Source: Bordetella genomosp. 12
GTDB lineage: Bacteria > Pseudomonadota > Gammaproteobacteria > Burkholderiales > Burkholderiaceae_B
Direction: 5' to 3'
Length of the DNA stretch: 64,000 nucleotides
Assembly (NCBI RefSeq): GCF_002261355.1
Contig: NZ_NEVU01000003.1
Coordinates: forward strand, 1,612,001-1,676,000
The notes below the pieces were generated by a model. The model worked only from the letters and a program-made list of their open reading frames with translations, was not told the DNA's origin and made no database searches. Both the position numbers and the translations under genes were made by a program. Shown here piece after piece: positions 1-7,731 of the stretch (position 1 is the stretch's first letter; each line of letters begins with the position of its first letter).

Positions 1-1285
1 CGTGCTGAGCAAAGCATTTGGCGAGTTGCTGGAGGAGGAGCTGGGTACGCCCCACATCGATGCGAGTGAACTAAAGCAACGCCTATCAAGAGGCGACAAT
101 CTGGTCGTCGTCGACAGCCGAACGAGTGAAGAATTCGAGGCATTCAGCATCCCCGGGGCGCATAGCCTGCCTGGCGCTGAGCTGGTCTATCGTATTGGCG
201 AGGTTGCCCCCGATCCCGAAACACTCATCGTCGTCAATTGCGCTGGCCGCACCCGCAGTATCGTCGGAGCGCAGACACTCATCAACGCAGGCCTGCCCAA
301 TCGTGTCGTATCGCTGCGAAACGGCACAATGGCATGGCTGATCGAAGGGGAGACGCTGGCCAATGGCCGTGTACAGCCAGCGCCCACCCCGCGCGGCCCA
401 TCTCTGAACGTCGCAAGGCAACGCGCCAGCCTTATGGCGCAACGCGCCGGTGTAACGCAATTGAGCAGCGAGGAGTTGCAGGCGCTGACACTCCAGAACG
501 TGACGGTGTACCGCTTCGATGTCCGCGACAAGCAGGAGTACCTGGCCGGTCATCTACCCGGCTGGCGGTGGGCTCCGGGCGGCCAACTGGTGCAAGCGAC
601 TGACGAGTACGCCGCCACACGTGGCGCTCATATCGTGCTGGCCGACTGGGATGGGGTACGCGCCCAAACGACCGCGGCGTGGCTGGCGCAGCTGGGTGGC
701 TACCACGTACACCTCTACACCGTTGAAGCCGAAGCGCAGCACACTCTGGACGTTGGCCCTGAAACACGACGAGTGCTGCAGGCCTATCCGGAATCTCCTG
801 AATGGATCACGCCCACCGAGCTGGCTGAATTACAGAAGTACGGCAACCCTGAAGTCATCGAGATCGAAAACAGCGTCGCCTACGCCCGCCGCCATATTGC
901 AGGCGCACGCTTTATCGCACCTCATGCTCTGCCCGCGTATTTGGCCAGCCTGCCGCCTCACACCCCTGTCGTGCTGGCCTCGACAGACGGCACATGGGCC
1001 CGTTCCGTTGCACAAGCGCTGCTAGCACGGGGGGTGGCTGTCCGGCCATTGCAAGGTGGCACTCTCGCCTGGCATCAGGCCGGGCTTGCTTCTGGCCAAG
1101 GCCGCGAGCGCTTGCTGACCGGGCGCGATGATGCCTGGTACAACCCCTACGTGTTCGACACGATCGAAGAGCGGGATCGCAACTTCAATACTTATCTCGA
1201 TTGGGAGCTGGGGCTGGTCGCACAGCTGGAGCGCGAGCCCAGGACGGGCATAGACCTGAAAGGATCGCTGCACGCCCCTGCCTGA
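1..1285 (+). CDS. Multi-domain rhodanese-like sulfurtransferase, 5' end outside window
   Basis: The reading frame is open to the left edge, and the first residues visible resemble the linker into the second domain of the roughly 530-residue four-domain rhodaneses, so the gene almost certainly starts upstream; a GTG at base 2 is probably internal. Three rhodanese domains are visible. The first has the loop CAGRTRS with the persulfide cysteine near residue 80 of the visible part. The second has Asp (motif ADWDG, near 215) and the third has Ser/Thr (ASTDG, near 327) where the cysteine should be, so only one visible domain looks catalytic. Such proteins move sulfane sulfur in the cytoplasm. Its neighbours, a flavin monooxygenase and an SsuCBA-like importer, suggest a role in sulfur assimilation from organic sources. 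Family is certain; substrate is not. Confidence 0.85.
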   Translation, partial: VLSKAFGELLEEELGTPHIDASELKQRLSRGDNLVVVDSRTSEEFEAFSIPGAHSLPGAELVYRIGEVAPDPETLIVVNCAGRTRSIVGAQTLINAGLPNRVVSLRNGTMAWLIEGETLANGRVQPAPTPRGPSLNVARQRASLMAQRAGVTQLSSEELQALTLQNVTVYRFDVRDKQEYLAGHLPGWRWAPGGQLVQATDEYAATRGAHIVLADWDGVRAQTTAAWLAQLGGYHVHLYTVEAEAQHTLDVGPETRRVLQAYPESPEWITPTELAELQKYGNPEVIEIENSVAYARRHIAGARFIAPHALPAYLASLPPHTPVVLASTDGTWARSVAQALLARGVAVRPLQGGTLAWHQAGLASGQGRERLLTGRDDAWYNPYVFDTIEERDRNFNTYLDWELGLVAQLEREPRTGIDLKGSLHAPA

Positions 1286-1313
1286 AACTGCTACCGTCCC
1301 ACCCTGCCGAGGC

Positions 1314-2633
1314 TCAGGCCTCGGCATACTGGCTCGCCGGTCGCGGCAGGCCGAAATGCTCTCGCAATGTCGTGCCCTCGTAATCCCGTCGGAAAAGTCC
1401 CCGACGTTGCAGAATAGGGATGACATGATCGACAACCGCCTCCAGGCCGCTGGGAAAGACATCGGCATTCAGATTGAATCCATCGGCGGCATGATGCAGA
1501 AACCACGTTTCTATCGTATCGGCGATTTGCTCTGGCGTCCCGATCACAATGCGGTGCGCGCCGGGGTTCCTATCCAACAGCTCCCTGACAGTCAGATTAT
1601 CCGCACGCGCCAGTTGCAACGTTGCATCCACGAAACCCTGCGACTGATCTCCACGCGCTACCTTGGCGATCTTCTCGTAAGGTAAGAGCTGATCCAAAGG
1701 CAGGTCATCGGCATCCAGCCCCAACACCTGCGCAAATCCGGCCAGCGCAGCCTCCCAATCGATCAGCTCATCCATCTCCGCTTTGCGCGCACGGGCTTGC
1801 GCTTCGGTACCACCGATGACGGGGAACAGCCCCGGCAGGATATGTATGTGCTCGGGATCCCGGCCCGCTGCGCGAGCCCGGCCCTTGATGTCCGCATAGA
1901 AGCGCTGCCCGCCCTCCACGGTCGTTTGCGCCGTGAACACCGCGTCCGCCGTTGCCGCCGCCAGCTCACGCCCGCCTTCCGAAGAGCCGGCTTGTATCAG
2001 CACCGGCCTCCCCTGAGGGCTACGGGGCAGATTCAGCGGCCCTTGAACCTGAAAGAAAGTCCCGCGATGATGAATAGCATGCACACGCCCGGGATCTGCG
2101 TACCGTCCGGCGGCCGCATCCGCCAGTAATGCGCCGTCCTCCCAGCTATCCCAGAGTTTTGTCAGCACTTCGACGAACTCTCGGGCACGTGCGTATCGCT
2201 CCGCCTTGTCCGGAACATGCGATAGGCTGAAGTTCGCGGCGGCCGCCGCATCATAGGTCGTCACCACATTCATGGCGACACGCCCGCCACTCAGATGATC
2301 CACGCTGCTGAAGCGGCGCGCGAGATTGAAGGGATCGTTATATGTCGTGGACACCGTGGCGATCAAGCCAAGATGTGTCGTTTGGGCCGCCAACGCCGTG
2401 AGAAGCACGGTGGGCTCCAGCGCCTGCGATGGCCCGGCTGCGTGTCCTTTAAGCGCCACCGTATCGGACAGGAACAAAGCATCGAGTTTTCCGCGCTCCG
2501 CCAGCTTCGCGATCTGCTGGTAGAAACGCAGATCGACAATGGCATTAGGCTGATTCAGCAACCGCCAACCTGCGGGATGACGACCCAGTGCAGTCACATT
2601 CGTGTTCAAGTGAAGCTGGCGTTTCTCTGTCAT
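1314..2633 (-). CDS. LLM-class flavin-dependent monooxygenase (NtaA/SnaA/SoxA-like)
   Basis: A 439-residue protein starting MTEKRQLHLN, with an AGGA ribosome site just upstream of the ATG at 2633; a longer in-frame start at 2687 would add a non-conserved extension. It has the features of the NtaA/SnaA/DszA/SoxA branch of luciferase-like monooxygenases: an N-terminal beta strand with LNTNVTALGRHPAGWR, the FLSD segment near residue 50, and an F420/FMN-type TIM barrel of the usual 430-460 length. These enzymes use reduced FMN and O2 to oxidise heterocyclic sulfur or nitrogen compounds or to desulfonate; they need a flavin reductase, and none is encoded nearby. It is divergent from the SsuC-like permease gene, which points to oxidation of the imported compound to release sulfite or a similar product. 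Exact substrate unknown. Confidence 0.85.
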   Translation of the reverse strand: MTEKRQLHLNTNVTALGRHPAGWRLLNQPNAIVDLRFYQQIAKLAERGKLDALFLSDTVALKGHAAGPSQALEPTVLLTALAAQTTHLGLIATVSTTYNDPFNLARRFSSVDHLSGGRVAMNVVTTYDAAAAANFSLSHVPDKAERYARAREFVEVLTKLWDSWEDGALLADAAAGRYADPGRVHAIHHRGTFFQVQGPLNLPRSPQGRPVLIQAGSSEGGRELAAATADAVFTAQTTVEGGQRFYADIKGRARAAGRDPEHIHILPGLFPVIGGTEAQARARKAEMDELIDWEAALAGFAQVLGLDADDLPLDQLLPYEKIAKVARGDQSQGFVDATLQLARADNLTVRELLDRNPGAHRIVIGTPEQIADTIETWFLHHAADGFNLNADVFPSGLEAVVDHVIPILQRRGLFRRDYEGTTLREHFGLPRPASQYAEA

Positions 2634-2640
2634 GAGTCCT

Positions 2641-2675
2641 GAGTATCCGATACCAAGCAAGAAAACGAGTATCCG
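2641..2675. promoter_or_regulatory. Direct repeat GAGTATCCG between divergent sulfur genes
   Basis: Two exact 9-base copies of GAGTATCCG lie at 2641-2649 and 2667-2675, 26 bases apart start to start, directly upstream of the monooxygenase start codon in the divergent intergenic region. A spacing of about two and a half helical turns would suit a dimeric or tetrameric regulator. No regulator gene is adjacent; CysB/Cbl-type control would be expected for sulfur genes, but the repeat does not let me name the protein. Confidence 0.3.
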
Positions 2676-2874
2676 GGAACACGGCACGTGGGCCTACTAT
2701 CCATTCGAAATTTGCCTAGCACTGCCAGTCGTAAGCGTGCGAATAGACATGGCATGCGAATCAAAGAACGTAAGTCAATTGAGCTATGTAGAAATCAACA
2801 CTTAGTGGTTCGTTTGACGTGGTGCAGTTTCTATACTGATTCACTCGACAAAGCGATATCACCACGGGTGGAAG

Positions 2875-3741
2875 ATGCTTGCCAGAAAATCGATTATCTC
2901 CGCCGACTCCCTCGGCACGGATGGATCAGCGATACTGATTTCACCAACGGCGGTGGAACCCGTAGACATCGCCGAGCCACTACCCGCCAGGCGTATCGCG
3001 CTACCAGAAATGGTGTGGAGGCTCTTGGTCCCGCTACTCCTGGTGATTGCCTGGCAAGCCGCGTCCTCGTTCGGCTTGGTCTCTGACTTCGTGTTGCCCT
3101 CTCCGGCCTCGGTGTTGCTGGCCTATCGTGAGCTATGGCAGTCCGGCGATCTTCAAGCCGCCGTACATATCTCACTCTGGCGCGCGGGACTGGGGTTGCT
3201 CATTGGCGCTGGCGCAGGCCTTCTGCTGGGCCTGGCTGCAGGCCTGTTCCGAAGTGCGGAACGCGGCTATGACGCCTTGCTGCATATGCTCAGGACGATT
3301 CCGTTCATCGCACTCGTGCCCATCTTTATTGTCTGGTTCGGCATCGGCGAAACATCAAAGATCGCGCTTATCGTCGGCGCGTCGATTACACCCATGTACT
3401 TGAGTGTCTATCACGCCATCCGCAACATCGATCCCAAGCTGCGCGAACTGGGCCAGGCATTTCATTTATCGAAGCTGCACTATATCCGCCTGATCGTATT
3501 GCCCCTTGCATTGCCGGGCATTCTTGTGGGGACGCGCTACGCCGCGGCCGCTGCACTGCTTGCGCTCGTCGCGGCAGAACAGATCAATGCCAGTGCCGGC
3601 ATCGGCTTCATCCTCAATAACGCCAATCAATTTCAACGCACAGACATCATTCTCGCGGGCATTCTGATTTACGCCGTGCTTGGCATTCTCGTGGATGCCT
3701 TGCTGCGTCACACTGAGCATCGCTTCTTAAGCTGGAGATAG
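2875..3741 (+). CDS. ABC transporter permease, SsuC/TauC-like
   Basis: A 288-residue inner-membrane permease of the nitrate/sulfonate/taurine (BPD_transp_1) family. About six hydrophobic segments are visible, the first near residues 47-65, and the cytoplasmic EAA loop reads LRELGQAFHLSKLHYIRLI around residues 187-205, where the ATPase docks. The start at 2875 gives a family-typical length, although the ribosome site is weak. Four bases separate it from the ATPase gene, and the binding-protein gene follows, so permease, ATPase and binding protein form one operon. With the rhodanese and the monooxygenase next door, an alkanesulfonate-like or other organosulfur substrate is the best guess; nitrate, taurine or pyrimidine-precursor transport are possible alternatives for this family. 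Confidence 0.9.
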   Translation: MLARKSIISADSLGTDGSAILISPTAVEPVDIAEPLPARRIALPEMVWRLLVPLLLVIAWQAASSFGLVSDFVLPSPASVLLAYRELWQSGDLQAAVHISLWRAGLGLLIGAGAGLLLGLAAGLFRSAERGYDALLHMLRTIPFIALVPIFIVWFGIGETSKIALIVGASITPMYLSVYHAIRNIDPKLRELGQAFHLSKLHYIRLIVLPLALPGILVGTRYAAAAALLALVAAEQINASAGIGFILNNANQFQRTDIILAGILIYAVLGILVDALLRHTEHRFLSWR

Positions 3742-3745
3742 ACTC

Positions 3746-4471
3746 ATGGCTATCGGGAATCATGCCGTGCCCTATACGCTGGCACAGTTATCCAACGTCA
3801 CCAAGCACTATGGCGGAAACACTGTATTAAATGGGGTGGACTTCGAAGTGCGCAAGGGCGAATTCGTGGCGCTGGTGGGCCCTTCCGGCACCGGAAAGAC
3901 CACGCTGTTGCGGATTCTCGCCGGTCTGGAGTTCGCCAACGGCGGCCAGGCCCACGTGCAAAGCACCACCAGCGTGGTCTTTCAGGATCCAAGGCTCATC
4001 CAGGCTCAACGCGTATGGAGAAATGTGCTGCTGGACGAATCGAGCCGGCGCGGCGCGCGCGAGCTGGCCAAAGCGGCCCTGCGCGATGTGGGGCTGGAGG
4101 AGAAACTCGACAGTTGGCCGCGCAGCCTTTCCGGAGGGCAAGCACAGCGTGTCGCCGTCGCGAGAGCCTTGTATCGCCAACCTGAACTCCTGCTTTTAGA
4201 CGAACCCTTCAGCGCGCTTGATGCCTTCACCCGCCGCGGGGCGCAAAACCTTGTCCTGCAGCTTTGGGCCAAATATACGCTCAGCGTCGTGATTGTCACG
4301 CACGACTTGGAGGAGGCCCTGGTCCTGGCCGATCGCATCATCATTCTGTCCAAAGGGCGTATCCAGTCTGAAACCCGCGTCGACCTTCCGCGCGACCGGG
4401 ATACCACCTCAACGGCGTTCAACGCCCTGAAACGAGAACTCCTGCAACAGTTCTCGCAGGGCATGCACTGA
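3746..4471 (+). CDS. ABC transporter ATP-binding protein, SsuB-like
   Basis: A 241-residue ATPase that powers the importer encoded around it. Walker A GPSGTGKT lies at residues 45-52, the Q-loop is VFQDPRL near 80, the ABC signature LSGGQAQR at 128-135, Walker B LLLLDEP at 148-154 and the switch histidine in VIVTHDLEEA. The unusually short stretch between Walker A and the Q-loop is typical for SsuB/TauB. It begins four bases after the permease stop, so the two are probably translationally coupled. Cytoplasmic face of the inner membrane. The family is clear; the substrate depends on the binding protein. Confidence 0.92.
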   Translation: MAIGNHAVPYTLAQLSNVTKHYGGNTVLNGVDFEVRKGEFVALVGPSGTGKTTLLRILAGLEFANGGQAHVQSTTSVVFQDPRLIQAQRVWRNVLLDESSRRGARELAKAALRDVGLEEKLDSWPRSLSGGQAQRVAVARALYRQPELLLLDEPFSALDAFTRRGAQNLVLQLWAKYTLSVVIVTHDLEEALVLADRIIILSKGRIQSETRVDLPRDRDTTSTAFNALKRELLQQFSQGMH

Positions 4472-4503
4472 TCCCTCACCCTTCTCAATCGAGTCCCCCT
4501 CTG

Positions 4504-5541
4504 ATGCGCCTCAACACCCTCCTTCCAGCGGCCTTCGTCGCCATTACTGCCTTGTTCGTATCTCCAGCAGCCTTCGCCCAAGCTGCACCAGCACTACAAG
4601 GCACGACACTGACCGTGGCTTATCAGGATCCCGCGTTTCCCGCGCTGGTCGAGAAATCCGGCGTCCTCAATGGGTCACCTTATAAGGTAGATTGGGTCTT
4701 ACTGACCGGGCCTGCTGCGAATCTTTCCGCACTGTATGCGGGTCGCGTCGATCTGGGCCACATGGGAGACACGTCGCTGACGATCGAACAGGCGAATGCC
4801 CGCACGGAATGGACGACCGAAACGATTCCGCTGCGTATCATTGCCGGCTGGCGCAATGCATACTCGAAAGACTTCCCTCCCCTCATCACAGCGGTGCGCA
4901 GTGACACCAAGATAACTAGCCCTCAGCAGATCAAAGGGCACAAGTTCGGCTACAACTACGGCGGCTATAACCATGCCCAGTACTTGGCTACGCTGGTGCA
5001 AGCTGGCCTGAAAGAAAAAGACATCGAACCCATCAAATTCAATGATGGCGCCACCTCTGCCGCGGCGTTCAACTCCGGGCAAGTCGAGGTGTACGCAGGA
5101 AGCCTGGCGCCTGTACTCAATACTATCCGCAGCGGCGCTGGGCGCATACTCCTGACTGACCGCGATACGACGATTCCGGCGCTCGGGGTCTGGACAGCGA
5201 CCGCTTCGGTTCTGAAGGATCCGGTCAAAACAGCCGCACTACAGGACTTCTTCGAAAGGCTCTCCGGTTACTGGCCTTGGCACGATGCGCATCGTGAAGA
5301 TGTCCTGGCGGTATTGAAAGACAAACTGAAGATCTCCGACGAACGAGCGTCTTTTGAGTACAAACTCCGCAGCGGAAACTTCATCGCCTTCACTCCTGAG
5401 CTCATCGCGCAGGAACAGAAGATCGCAGATATTCTGTACGACGGGAACGCCATACGTAAGCAAGTCAATGTCGCCGTCGAATACGATCCAAGGTTCAACC
5501 AAGCACAGAAAGCGGTTTGGCCCGTCCCTGCCGAGCCCTGA
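4504..5541 (+). CDS. ABC transporter substrate-binding protein, SsuA-like
   Basis: A 345-residue periplasmic binding protein. The N-terminus is a classic Sec signal peptide (MRLNTLLPAAF, then a hydrophobic core) with cleavage likely after AAFA near residue 25. The mature part has the NMT1/SsuA type fold: the LTVAYQD strand, the GRVDLGHMGD segment and a GHKFGYNYGG loop, all usual in sulfonate- and nitrate-binding proteins. The gene lies 32 bases after the ATPase gene and ends the operon. No obvious terminator follows. Ligand inferred from neighbours only: an organosulfur compound, probably a sulfonate. Confidence 0.88.
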   Translation: MRLNTLLPAAFVAITALFVSPAAFAQAAPALQGTTLTVAYQDPAFPALVEKSGVLNGSPYKVDWVLLTGPAANLSALYAGRVDLGHMGDTSLTIEQANARTEWTTETIPLRIIAGWRNAYSKDFPPLITAVRSDTKITSPQQIKGHKFGYNYGGYNHAQYLATLVQAGLKEKDIEPIKFNDGATSAAAFNSGQVEVYAGSLAPVLNTIRSGAGRILLTDRDTTIPALGVWTATASVLKDPVKTAALQDFFERLSGYWPWHDAHREDVLAVLKDKLKISDERASFEYKLRSGNFIAFTPELIAQEQKIADILYDGNAIRKQVNVAVEYDPRFNQAQKAVWPVPAEP

Positions 5542-6050
5542 TCGGCGTAGCGGCGGCTTGGCCCTCATCCCCAGGAAAGCACCCTCGCAGACCGGCTCTC
5601 CGAGGGTTCTGGCTTTCAGACCATCGTTCATTCCGATAGAGAGTGGCTGCATTCACGCGCGCGAGAAGTCGCAACGTTGGGACCATGACCAGCCACAGTA
5701 CGGGTGTAGTGGTCCCCATGCCAGGTATCAGGCCCCGTGGGCGTGCTCAAGATTTTGGGCTCAAGCTGAAACAACCACCCACGGTTCGCCCTGCTGTCGC
5801 ATCGCTCGATTGCAGCAGTCCGCTGCGGCTTGTCTGGTTGAATGCATGCCAAACGGGTAGCACATCACCCGAAGTTCCTGCTTCAGCATGGCCCGCCCCC
5901 AACACAGACCGCATTGTTGTAGAGATCCCCTTCTCCCGGCGCCCACCATCAACCACGCCCGGATCGGCCGGTCGATGTCCGGAATTTGTAGACAGATTTC
6001 GGGCAAGCCGGCCCGCATGACCTGGAAATGGGTCCGACACGTTTGTGTAC
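5542..6050. other. Intergenic stretch without recognisable gene
   Basis: About 510 bases between the ABC operon and the iron cassette. The open frames here are short, overlap on both strands and have no recognisable domain or ribosome site. The only structure I see is an inverted repeat, GGGACCA at 5679-5685 and TGGTCCC at 5710-5716, with a nested CCAC/GTGG pair, which would form a moderately stable hairpin of about 38 bases; it has no T-run, so it is not a clear terminator. Confidence 0.5.
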
Positions 6051-6069
6051 AATGAGATCAATTCTCATT
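6048..6069 (+). promoter_or_regulatory. Fur box overlapping a -10-like TACAAT, upstream of the FecI-like gene
   Basis: AATGAGATCAATTCTCATT at 6051-6069 is a perfect inverted repeat with 7-base arms and a 5-base centre, very close to the AATGAGAAT/ATTCTCATT form of Fur sites in Bordetella and Pseudomonas. It overlaps a -10-like TACAAT at 6048-6053 and ends 28 bases before the sigma-factor start codon. Iron-loaded Fur bound here would shut off the sigma gene and hence the whole cassette. Confidence 0.8.
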
Positions 6070-6097
6070 TAATTCAGACTTTGCCTATTTCGTCGCC

Positions 6098-6610
6098 ATG
6101 CCCGCGCAGGATCTCCCCATTACCCACGATTTGGCCGGGCTGTATGTCGAGCACAGCACGTGGCTGCAAGGCTGGCTGCGCAAGCGAGTGGGCGATACCT
6201 TCACTGCCGCGGATCTGGCGCAAGACACGTTTTTGAGCCTGATGGATGGCAAGACGGCTACGGGCGAGATCCGCCAGCCGAGACCCTTTCTGGCGACGAT
6301 TGCGGGGCGCCTGCTGGCGCACCGGCATCGCCGCCAGTTGCTCGAAACCGCCTACCTGGACGCGCTGGCCTGCCTGCCCGAGGAGTTCGCGCCTTCGCCT
6401 GAGCGGCGTTTGCTGGCCGTCGAGAGCCTGCAGCAGATCGACCGCGTCCTCGATGGTCTGCCGCCCAAGGTGCGCGAGGCGTTTTTGCTGGCGCATCTGT
6501 TCGAGATGACCTATGCCGAGATCGCCGAGCGTCTCGGCGCGTCCAGCAGTTCGGTCAAGCAGTATCTGACCCGGGCCAATCGCGAGTGCCTGTTCGCGCT
6601 GGCGCTCTGA
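6098..6610 (+). CDS. FecI-like ECF sigma factor (iron starvation type)
   Basis: A 170-residue ECF sigma-70 factor. Region 2 (residues about 10-75) contains DLAQDTFLSL, the -10 recognition and core-binding helix; region 4 (about 108-160) contains LPPKVREAFLLAHLFEMTYAEIAERLG followed by the recognition helix SSSSVKQYLTRA. It should direct RNA polymerase to the receptor promoter when the receptor signals through the FecR-like protein. It is preceded by a Fur box and followed after four bases by the anti-sigma gene. The order sigma, anti-sigma, TonB receptor is the standard cell-surface signalling arrangement. Confidence 0.93.
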   Translation: MPAQDLPITHDLAGLYVEHSTWLQGWLRKRVGDTFTAADLAQDTFLSLMDGKTATGEIRQPRPFLATIAGRLLAHRHRRQLLETAYLDALACLPEEFAPSPERRLLAVESLQQIDRVLDGLPPKVREAFLLAHLFEMTYAEIAERLGASSSSVKQYLTRANRECLFALAL

Positions 6611-6614
6611 GGCG

Positions 6615-7628
6615 ATGCCCATCAACAAGACCGCCCTGACGCTGCCCTGTGGCCGCGTCATCAGCCGGGCCACTGCCGATGCGGCGGCGGACTGGCTCAC
6701 GCTGCTCATGTCCGGCGAGACGGGCGAGGCGGAGCATCAACGCTGGCTGCAATGGCGCCAGGCTCACCCGGATCATGAGGCAGCCTGGCAGCACATCGAG
6801 TCGATCGCCGGGCGGATGAAATCTCTGGAGCGCGAGCCGGCTTATGCCGCGTTGTCCTTCTATGGACCGGCCGAAAAGCCCGCATCGGCCTCGCGCCGGC
6901 GCGCCGCGCGGATGTTGCTATGGGGTGGCATGGCCTGTGGTCTCGGGGTGATGGCTTCGCGCACCAGCACGTGGAAGGCCGGGCTGGCCGATTACCGCAG
7001 CAGCACCGGCGAGCGCCGCGAGATCACGCTCGAAGACGGCACGCGGCTCACGCTTAACACCGCCAGTGCGGTCAATCTGAACTTCAATGCCCAGCAGCGC
7101 CAGATTCTGCTGATCGAGGGCGAAATCATGGTCGCCACACGGCACCAGCCGGGGCAGGCGGACCGCCGGCCCTTGATGGTGGAAACGGCGCAAGGCAGCA
7201 TCCGCTCGCTGGGCACGCGCTTTACGGTCCGGCAGTACAACGAATTGACGGCCGTGGCAGTCCTGGAGAGCGCGGTGGAGATCACGCCCTGGGCGGGCGG
7301 CGGCAGCGCCCGCTTGCTGCAGGCCGGCGAGCAGGCGCAGTTCAGCCGCGAGGCGGTCGATCCTCCGCGCGCCCTGGACGAGCATGCCGCAGCCTGGACG
7401 CGGGGCTACCTGATCGCCGACGAACAGCGGCTGGCGGACTTTCTGGAGGAAGTCGGCCGCTACCGCAGGGGCGTGCTGCGCGTGGATCCGGCGGTCGCCG
7501 ATCTGCGGCTATCCGGTGTTTTCCCCCTGGCCGACACAGACCGCATTCTGGATACGTTAAGCCGCGTACTGCCGGTTGCGGTGCAGCGGCGCACCCGCTT
7601 CTGGGCCACGATCGTGCCCGCCGAGTAA
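6615..7628 (+). CDS. FecR-like anti-sigma / sigma regulator
   Basis: A 337-residue single-pass membrane protein. Residues about 15-60 form the N-terminal cytoplasmic DUF4880 domain with the usual HPDHEAAW motif, one hydrophobic segment lies around 97-115, then the periplasmic FecR domain (RREITLEDGTRLTLNTAS near 135-155, LIEGE near 170) and a C-terminal STN-like region with LRLSGVFPLADTDRILDTL. It holds the sigma factor inactive until the ligand-loaded receptor contacts its periplasmic part. Its start is four bases after the sigma gene. No unusual truncation. Confidence 0.92.
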   Translation: MPINKTALTLPCGRVISRATADAAADWLTLLMSGETGEAEHQRWLQWRQAHPDHEAAWQHIESIAGRMKSLEREPAYAALSFYGPAEKPASASRRRAARMLLWGGMACGLGVMASRTSTWKAGLADYRSSTGERREITLEDGTRLTLNTASAVNLNFNAQQRQILLIEGEIMVATRHQPGQADRRPLMVETAQGSIRSLGTRFTVRQYNELTAVAVLESAVEITPWAGGGSARLLQAGEQAQFSREAVDPPRALDEHAAAWTRGYLIADEQRLADFLEEVGRYRRGVLRVDPAVADLRLSGVFPLADTDRILDTLSRVLPVAVQRRTRFWATIVPAE

Positions 7629-7731
7629 GCCAACCGCAGAAATTTTCGCGTTCGACTGCCCGGTTTTCGTTGTCGCGGCACCTACCTAATGAGGGACCGG
7701 ATTTTACGGAGGTCCAATCAAGAGGAAGAAC

